Shown one piece after another: positions 6,779 through 11,560 of a stretch of 11,560 bases of DNA. The notes beneath the pieces were generated by a model that had not been told where the DNA came from, ran no database searches, and saw only the letters and a list, made by a program, of their open reading frames with translations. Where the stretch lies: positions 1 to 11,560 of the forward strand of contig JAEZED010000203.1 of the NCBI GenBank assembly GCA_023417885.1. The letters run 5' to 3'. The position numbers were made by a program, and so were the translations under genes. Numbering within the stretch: position 1 is the first letter of the stretch; every line of letters starts with the position of its first letter. This DNA comes from Planctomycetota bacterium. Its GTDB lineage: Bacteria > Planctomycetota > Phycisphaerae > Tepidisphaerales > Tepidisphaeraceae.

Positions 6779-7723
6779 TCAGGCGGACTGGGGATGGTCG
6801 TCCGGCACCATATCCAGCGCCCCGGCGGCGGCGTTGGATTCGACCTGCTCCACGGTCTTGACGCCAGGGATGACGCAGGTGACGGCGGGGTGTTTCAGGC
6901 ACCAGGCCAGGGCCCATGTCGCCATGCTGACGCTGTCCGGATCGACCTCCTGCTCATACTCGCTGCGCCGGATCTCCTGCACCTCGCGCAGCTTCGCGTC
7001 GCGCTGCTCGGCGCTCTGCCACTTGCCGCGGACTTCCGTCTCGTCGAACTTGTGCCCCGGCTGGTACTTGCCGGAGAGAAAGCCGCTGGCCAGCGGCACG
7101 CGTGCCAGCACGCCGACATCCTGCTCCTGGCAGAGGTCGAACGCCTCCTCCTCCGGCTCGCGCTGGAGGCGGTTGTAGATGATCTGCACCACCTCGATCC
7201 CCCGCTCTTCGCTCGCCCCCACCTGCCGCACGTTGGTGTTCTTCCCGACGCTGTTGCCAAGGTGGCGAAACTTGCCTTCGTCCTTGAGCTTTCCGAGCTC
7301 CGCGAGCACGTCGTCGCGGAAGAAGTCGTCGTCCCCCCAGGAGTGGTACTGGAGCAGGTCCACGTAGTCGGTCTGGAGCGCGCGGAGCGACTCTTCGAGC
7401 TGCCGGCGCACGTCCGCCGGCTCACGGGGCTCGGTGCGCTCGAAGGGCTTTACGAAGTGGTGCCCGAACTTCGTCGCGACCACCCACTCGCCGCGATCCC
7501 CGCCAATGTTCCGAAGCGCCTGGCCGATGTACCGCTCGGAGGCGTGATCTCCATAGCACTCGGCGGTGTCGATGAGGTTGACGCCCAGCTCCCGCGCGCG
7601 GCGGAACATGGCGTCGATCTCCTCCTGCGCGAAATCCTTGCCCCACTCTCCTCCGAACTGCCAGGTTCCGAGCCCGACAACGCTGACGCGCAATCCCGTG
7701 CTGCCGAGGGTGCGGTATTTCAT
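6779..7723 (-). CDS. Aldo/keto reductase
   Basis: A cytoplasmic NADPH-dependent oxidoreductase of the aldo/keto reductase (TIM-barrel) superfamily. The 314-residue length is usual. It starts with the standard MKYRTLGSTGLRVS and keeps the catalytic tetrad: Asp52 and Tyr57 in DTAECYG, Lys85 in ATKFG, His127 in LQYHSWG. The cofactor-binding end is present as VIPGVKTVEQVESN (284-297). It resembles the bacterial families that act on sugar aldehydes and other small carbonyls, such as the YhdN/GSP69 type, but the substrate cannot be read from sequence. I placed the start at the ATG at 7723. The open frame to 7786 only reads through the left arm of the neighbouring inverted-repeat element and does not resemble the family. 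The Shine-Dalgarno is weak (CAGGC). It lies 231 bases downstream of the SulP gene on the same strand. Confidence 0.92.
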   Translation of the reverse strand: MKYRTLGSTGLRVSVVGLGTWQFGGEWGKDFAQEEIDAMFRRARELGVNLIDTAECYGDHASERYIGQALRNIGGDRGEWVVATKFGHHFVKPFERTEPREPADVRRQLEESLRALQTDYVDLLQYHSWGDDDFFRDDVLAELGKLKDEGKFRHLGNSVGKNTNVRQVGASEERGIEVVQIIYNRLQREPEEEAFDLCQEQDVGVLARVPLASGFLSGKYQPGHKFDETEVRGKWQSAEQRDAKLREVQEIRRSEYEQEVDPDSVSMATWALAWCLKHPAVTCVIPGVKTVEQVESNAAAGALDMVPDDHPQSA

Positions 7724-7768
7724 GCCTGAAGGGTAGCCGGTACCTCCAGCGGTGGTCAGTTGCGTTTT

Positions 7769-7952
7769 GTCTTTGTCACTTGTCATTCGTCACTGGTCAC
7801 TTGCGGGCCGCGACGGGTCGAACGGGGCGGTCGACGGTCGGCTTTGGCGAGCGCCCTCTCCGCCTCGACCTGCGGCCTCGGCACCTCTCCCGGAAGGAGA
7901 GGCGTTGAGAAGCCGCGATCAAGGGACAAATGACGAGTGACAAATGACCAGG
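7769..7952. repeat. Inverted-repeat element with heptad arms
   Basis: A non-coding element filling the gap between the SulP gene and the aldo/keto reductase gene. The left arm holds four 7-base units of the form GTCAYTN (GTCACTT, GTCATTC, GTCACTG, GTCACTT; 7775-7802). The right arm holds four units of the complementary form GACNANK (GACAAAT, GACGAGT, GACAAAT, GACCAGG; 7925-7952). The arms form an imperfect inverted repeat, about 27 of 34 bases by my alignment, around a GC-rich centre of some 120 bases. No flanking target duplication is visible and no protein is encoded. The architecture resembles a REP/MITE-like interspersed element. Similar GTCATTC/GAATGAC strings are, in my recollection, frequent between genes in Planctomycetota. 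The right arm ends two bases before the SulP stop codon. Confidence 0.7.
7884..7902. other. Hairpin inside the inverted-repeat element
   Basis: A perfect 7-base stem with a 5-base loop: CCTCTCC, CGGAA, GGAGAGG. It lies 53 bases past the end of the SulP gene in the direction of transcription. No T-run follows on either strand, so it is not a standard intrinsic terminator. It could still stabilise the 3' end of the SulP transcript or be the core fold of the repeat element. Confidence 0.5.
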
Positions 7953-7954
7953 AC

Positions 7955-9793
7955 TCACCTCTCCCGCGCGACTTCGGGGACGGCGGATTCCGGGCGGGGG
8001 ACTGGATGGAGGCCAACGATCTGGCGCGCCCGGTTCAGGGCGTCGTCGATGTTGCCGAAGATGTTCTCGCTCCCGACCTTGTCGGCAAGGCCGTACTTCG
8101 TCATCGCGAAAATCGGCTGCGCGTGCACGCCCGAGAGCAGCAGTTGCGTCCCCTGCTTGCGGCACTTGCCGAGGAACTCCTCCAGCGCGTGCATGCCCGT
8201 GGCGTCCACCGCCGGCACGCGGCGCATGCGAAGGATGAAGACCTTCGGCGGACGCTCGAGCTCGCGCAGGGTGTCCTTGATGCGGTCGGCGACACCGAAG
8301 AAGAAGGGGCCATTGATCTCGTACACCTCCACCTCGTGCGGAACCTCGCGCAGGGAGATGGCGTTCGGGTCGAGGGGGTCCGGCCCGTCCTCCAGCTCGT
8401 CGCCGATGTCGCTGACGTTCGTCACCTCGCTCATCCGCTTCATGAAGAGCAGGGCCGCCAGCACCATCCCGACGCCGACCGCCACCGTCAGGTCGGTCAT
8501 CACCGTCAGGCCGAAGGTCGTCAGCAGCACCGCGATGTCGCTCCGCGGCGCGCGGAACAGGTGCCGGAAGTGATCGCGCTCACTCATATTCCACGCAACC
8601 ACCACGAGGATCGAGGCGAACACCGGGATCGGGATCTTCGCCGCCAGCGGCGCCAGCGCCAGCATGCACAGCAACACGAAGACCGAGTGGATCACCCCCG
8701 CCACGGGCGTGCGGCCACCCGTCTTGATGTTCACCGCCGTCCGGGCGATCGCGCCTGTTGCCGGTATTCCCCCGAAGGCCACCGACCCGATGTTGGCGAC
8801 CCCCTGGGCGGTCAGCTCGAGGTTGCTCTTGTGGCGCCCGCCGATCATGCCGTCGGCGACGACGCAGCAGAGCAGGCTCTCCACGGCCGCCAGCAGCGCG
8901 ATCGTCGTCGCCTCGGGAATCAGCTCGCGCATCCGGTCGAACGTGAAGGCGTCCAGGATCGCGCCCACCTGCGGCTGCGGCAGGGAGCGCGGAATGCCGC
9001 CGAACTTGCTGCCGATCGTCGCGACCGCCTGGTCGCCGTAGCGCGTCGCGTCGTCAAGCCCCAGCCCTGCCACCACGAGCGACGCCAGCACGACCACCAC
9101 GATCATCCCGGGGACGCGCGGCGCGATCTTGCGCAGCAGCCAGATGACAAGGACGCCGCCCAGGGCGATCCCGGTGGCGTGGGAATTGATCCCATGCTCG
9201 CGAAACGCCTGGACGTAGTGCGCCCACTTCTCCACGAACTCCGGAGGCGGATTACCCATCTCCAGACCGAAGAAGTCCTTCATCTGCGAACTGAAGATGA
9301 TCACCGCGATACCGGCGGTGAAGCCGGTGGTCACGGGATACGGGATGAACTTGATCATCCCGCCAAGCTTCGCCAGGCCCATGACGACCAGGATGGCGCC
9401 CGCCATCACCGTCGCGACGGCCAGGCCGTCGTAGCCGTGACGTTCCACGATCAGGTAGAGGATCGGCATGAACGCGCCGGTCGGCCCTGCGATCTGCACG
9501 CGGCTTCCGCCCAGCACGCTGACGATGAACCCGCCGATGATCGCGGTGTAGAGTCCGACCTGCGGCGTCAGGCCGGGACCTGAGTTGATGGCGAAGGCCA
9601 TCGCCAGCGGCAGCGCGACGACGCCGACCGTCAGGCCGGCGGCCAGATCGCGCATGAACTGCGATTTACCATACCCCTCGCGCAGACAGACGACCGACTT
9701 GGGAACCCACGCCTCGACCCAGGACCGGCTCGGATGGATCGTTTCTGATTCGACTGGAGCGGCCGGTCGGCTCGGCTCGAGGAGTTGGGGCAT
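7955..9793 (-). CDS. SulP-family anion transporter with STAS domain
   Basis: An inner-membrane secondary transporter of the SLC26/SulP family. The 612-residue length is normal. The transport domain starts at FMRDLAAGLTVGVVALPLAMAFA (46-68), the SulP signature region. It continues with GSRVQIAGPTGAF (96-108) and several further helices up to about 452, including GGIPATGAIARTAVN (341-355). A STAS domain follows at about 487-595, with VDATG (529-533) at the loop where anti-sigma antagonists carry DSSG; Thr532 could be a phosphorylation site. Substrate is uncertain: sulfate, bicarbonate and dicarboxylates are all moved by relatives, and no carbonic anhydrase or sulfur gene is adjacent. I chose the ATG at 9793; a TTG at 9829 would add 12 residues, and neither has a clear Shine-Dalgarno. 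It follows the lipoprotein gene by 47 bases on the same strand, likely one operon. Confidence 0.94.
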   Translation of the reverse strand: MPQLLEPSRPAAPVESETIHPSRSWVEAWVPKSVVCLREGYGKSQFMRDLAAGLTVGVVALPLAMAFAINSGPGLTPQVGLYTAIIGGFIVSVLGGSRVQIAGPTGAFMPILYLIVERHGYDGLAVATVMAGAILVVMGLAKLGGMIKFIPYPVTTGFTAGIAVIIFSSQMKDFFGLEMGNPPPEFVEKWAHYVQAFREHGINSHATGIALGGVLVIWLLRKIAPRVPGMIVVVVLASLVVAGLGLDDATRYGDQAVATIGSKFGGIPRSLPQPQVGAILDAFTFDRMRELIPEATTIALLAAVESLLCCVVADGMIGGRHKSNLELTAQGVANIGSVAFGGIPATGAIARTAVNIKTGGRTPVAGVIHSVFVLLCMLALAPLAAKIPIPVFASILVVVAWNMSERDHFRHLFRAPRSDIAVLLTTFGLTVMTDLTVAVGVGMVLAALLFMKRMSEVTNVSDIGDELEDGPDPLDPNAISLREVPHEVEVYEINGPFFFGVADRIKDTLRELERPPKVFILRMRRVPAVDATGMHALEEFLGKCRKQGTQLLLSGVHAQPIFAMTKYGLADKVGSENIFGNIDDALNRARQIVGLHPVPRPESAVPEVARER

Positions 9794-9840
9794 GGTGGCT
9801 CGGCGGTGCGCGGCAGAAATGGCTGACAATAGCGCATCTG

Positions 9841-10500
9841 TCAGAACGCGACCAGCAGACCGTTCTCCAGCGCGGTGAGAACCGGGCCCACCTCAACGGG
9901 TGAGCCGGACGACGCCTCGACCAGATCCCACCGGCCGTCCGCACGGATCAGCGCCAGCCTGCCCGGCTGTGCCTCGGAGTGCAGCGGGCGCGCCTCCACG
10001 TAGCCGGCCTCCGCCGGAACGACGACCGTGCCGTCCGGGCGGACCACCTCCACCGCGCCGCGCGACGTGGCGAAGGCAAGCAGCTCCGTCTCGGCACCCG
10101 TCTGACCGCAGGCCGTTACCGCCCCTCCGCCGTCGCCGCGGCGGACGTAGTCGGGTCGGAGCACGGTGCGGTTGCGCGAGGCGTCGAACAGGACGAACTG
10201 CTCGCCGCCGGTCGGAACGCCCCAGACGTACCGGTCATCGAAGATGGCGGGTGCCGGCTCCGTGCGGAACTTGATGAGCCCGACCCGGCTCGACTTGCGG
10301 GCGTCCGTCCACTTGTCCTGGTACCGCAGGACGAGGTAGGCCTTTCCTCCCTCGGCGCGCGGGCATGACCAGGCGTAGAGCCGGTGATGGGTCCGCCCCG
10401 GCTCCACCGTCTGCCCACAGCCGCCGGCGAGGCCGGCAACCAGCAGCAGCACCGCCGTAAGCGTGCAACGAAGACCGATCTTGTAAGGCGTTTCGCTCAT
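9841..10500 (-). CDS. Probable lipoprotein, unknown function
   Basis: A 219-residue exported protein I cannot assign to a family. A short basic start (KIGLR) is followed by a hydrophobic stretch (13-25) and LAGGC (24-28), an approximate lipobox with Ala rather than Leu at -3. Cys28 is the likely lipidated residue. The mature part is short beta-type segments: YLVLRYQDKW, VGLIKFRTE, RYVWGVP, QFVLFDASRN, VEVVRPDGTVVVP, RWDLVEASSG. The repeated strand-turn-strand look (DGTVVV, DGRWDL) suggests a beta-propeller-like or read-out fold, but this is impression, not proof. Other cysteines are at 46 and 131. No Shine-Dalgarno precedes the ATG at 10500. The SulP gene follows, and a second exported protein gene is divergent 155 bases away. 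Confidence 0.75.
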   Translation of the reverse strand: MSETPYKIGLRCTLTAVLLLVAGLAGGCGQTVEPGRTHHRLYAWSCPRAEGGKAYLVLRYQDKWTDARKSSRVGLIKFRTEPAPAIFDDRYVWGVPTGGEQFVLFDASRNRTVLRPDYVRRGDGGGAVTACGQTGAETELLAFATSRGAVEVVRPDGTVVVPAEAGYVEARPLHSEAQPGRLALIRADGRWDLVEASSGSPVEVGPVLTALENGLLVAF

Positions 10501-10655
10501 CCGTGGCCGCCGCGGGGGTGTCGCGGCCTCTATTCATCGGCCCGGCGGGCGTACCGCTTTGAAGATCAACGCGGTTTTCAGTGTCGTGCGCGGTAGAGTT
10601 ATCGGGTCGGGCGGGGACGAGGTGGCGGACTTCTTCCTCCAGCCAAGGGGCACGG

Positions 10656-11560
10656 ATGCCGGCAACTTCACTGACCATCGCGGCCGCGATCGCGGCCTGG
10701 ACGCTTGTTGCACCGAGAACGCCTCCCGCCGACCGGGTCATGCCTGAGAGCCAGGCCAACCCGCCGGCTCAGCAGCAGGATCTGCACAACCCGCCCCTGC
10801 CGCGCTGGGGCACCCGGGAGTTCGGCCCCGCGTACGACCGCCTGAAGTCGGCCATCAATGCCGAGGTGGAGGCCCTGCCGGGCCACGCGTGGGCGGGAAG
10901 CTGGGAGCGTCCGTCGTTCGGCTGGGGAGAGTCGCTGGTGCTCGCGCCGGAGGCAGGCTTTGCTCGAGTGAGCATCGCCTGCAGCAACGCCGGCAGCGTC
11001 GAGCATGGCTACGTGGCCTTGAACGAGAAGGGGCAGATCGTCCTGACGCCGGTGCGGCCGGGGCGCGACCCAAAGCCGGAGGCGTACTGGCACGTGCGCT
11101 GGGGATCGCGCCACTATCTCGTGAACGAGGAGTATGTGGTCGACTTCGCCAACGCCTTCAACGGCGGGTCGCTGGCGCTGCGAGAGAACTGGCATTCGGG
11201 CCAGCTGTTCTTCCTGCGCACCGACGGCCCCGACGAGCCGCGGAAGGGCCTGCCGGAGGTTCCGCCGGAGATCGGCCGGCTCCTGCTGGCGCAGCCGCTC
11301 GACGCCCGGATCACCTGGGTGAGCGACGAGTCCCTGGAATACAGCAGGCACCGCGTCCTCGCCTACCGGGTCTGGCTGGATGTGGGGGAGCGCGAGGGCG
11401 TTTTCGAGGGCATGAACCTCTACCTGGGCGGCCCGGGCGGTTTCCGGAGCGGCCAGATCGACGTTACCGACGTGGGGCCGGACTGGTCGGTGGGCCTGCT
11501 CCGCGACCCCGACTCGTGGGCGGCGCCCCCCGGGGGCGCGGGGGCGGGGGGGGGGGGGGG
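10656..11560 (+). CDS. Exported protein of an uncharacterised family, 3' end missing
   Basis: An open frame with no stop before the right edge, giving at least 300 residues. The ATG at 10656 follows AAGGGG at five bases. The start is hydrophobic (about 5-18, LTIAAAIAAWTLVA) like a signal peptide, with a proline/glutamine-rich linker to about 50. The body carries HAWAGSWERP (77-86), LVLAPEAGFARV (95-106), VRWGSRHYLVNEEYVVDFANAFNGG (147-171, in parts), GQLFFLR (182-188), KGLPEVPPEI (197-206), and a C-terminal block GMNLYLGG...GQIDVTDVG (252-274). From memory these match a widespread bacterial family of unknown function with WAG, LAPKAGF, WGxRxYL, F(C)N and GLP blocks. No name is assigned to it here. 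The last ~10 codons (from about 11526) run into a C/G homopolymer that is probably not real sequence. Confidence 0.8.
   Translation, partial: MPATSLTIAAAIAAWTLVAPRTPPADRVMPESQANPPAQQQDLHNPPLPRWGTREFGPAYDRLKSAINAEVEALPGHAWAGSWERPSFGWGESLVLAPEAGFARVSIACSNAGSVEHGYVALNEKGQIVLTPVRPGRDPKPEAYWHVRWGSRHYLVNEEYVVDFANAFNGGSLALRENWHSGQLFFLRTDGPDEPRKGLPEVPPEIGRLLLAQPLDARITWVSDESLEYSRHRVLAYRVWLDVGEREGVFEGMNLYLGGPGGFRSGQIDVTDVGPDWSVGLLRDPDSWAAPPGGAGAGGGG
11524..11560. other. Low-complexity C/G run at the right edge
   Basis: The last 37 bases are almost entirely C then G, ending in 15 consecutive G (11546-11560). The left edge has a similar G run (16-24). This is typical of low-quality read ends or two-colour chemistry poly-G at contig ends. 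The reading frame through it should not be trusted. Confidence 0.6.

Noticed and set aside
6794..7729. 311-codon open frame on the plus strand
   Set aside because: It is antisense to the aldo/keto reductase, whose catalytic tetrad is intact.
7775..7952. CRISPR array
   Set aside because: The repeated unit is only 7 bases, the copies are contiguous without spacers, and the two arms are inverted relative to each other.
7937..9583. 548-codon open frame on the plus strand
   Set aside because: It is antisense to the clear SulP gene, its product is dominated by Arg, His, Asp and Gln with no domain, and such shadows are expected at this GC content.

Overview
The window is a GC-rich stretch of bacterial chromosome with ten genes, two of them transcribed towards each other with overlapping ends. 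There is no phage, transposase, CRISPR or rRNA/tRNA signal. It reads like one complete metagenomic contig: the left edge has a run of 9 G (16-24), and the right edge ends in a run of 15 G (11546-11560) inside an open gene. The lineage is not provable from this sequence. The large secreted protein with two LolA-like halves beside a MauE/DoxX-like membrane protein with a CGCFG motif, the soluble transhydrogenase, the high GC and the heptad TGAC-type intergenic repeat together suggest Planctomycetota, perhaps Phycisphaerae. That is an inference of moderate-to-low confidence.

Layout, left to right. (1) 69-347, minus: rpsR, ribosomal protein bS18. (2) 555-1526, plus: membrane-anchored diguanylate cyclase with an intact GGDEF active site and an RxxD inhibitory site. 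(3) 1555-3111, plus: soluble pyridine nucleotide transhydrogenase sthA, 28 bases after the cyclase. (4) 3009-3512, minus: MauE/DoxX-like four-helix protein whose end overlaps the end of sthA by 103 bases. (5) 3560-6094, minus: an 844-residue secreted protein made of two paralogous halves, with a second signal peptide in the middle. (6) 6284-6757, plus: small three-helix membrane protein. (7) 6779-7723, minus: aldo/keto reductase. (8) about 7769-7952: a non-coding inverted-repeat element with heptad arms. (9) 7955-9793, minus: SulP-family anion transporter with a C-terminal STAS domain. (10) 9841-10500, minus: probable lipoprotein. (11) 10656 to the right edge, plus: secreted protein of an uncharacterised family, incomplete.

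Likely transcription units are: rpsR, leading its own unit; dgc-sthA; the two-half secreted protein followed by the MauE-like gene; the lipoprotein followed by the SulP transporter, perhaps running on through the repeat element into the aldo/keto reductase; and the right-edge gene alone. Genes 4 and 5 sit in a block of visibly lower GC (60% in the line I counted, 5401-5460, against 73% at 2281-2340 in sthA). They look like a separate envelope module. No gene-free gap exceeds about 230 bases.

The most unusual objects are the in-frame fusion of two tandem paralogues with an internal start and signal peptide (around 4870), and the heptad inverted-repeat element (7769-7952). I did not find convincing evidence of a wholly new multi-gene system.
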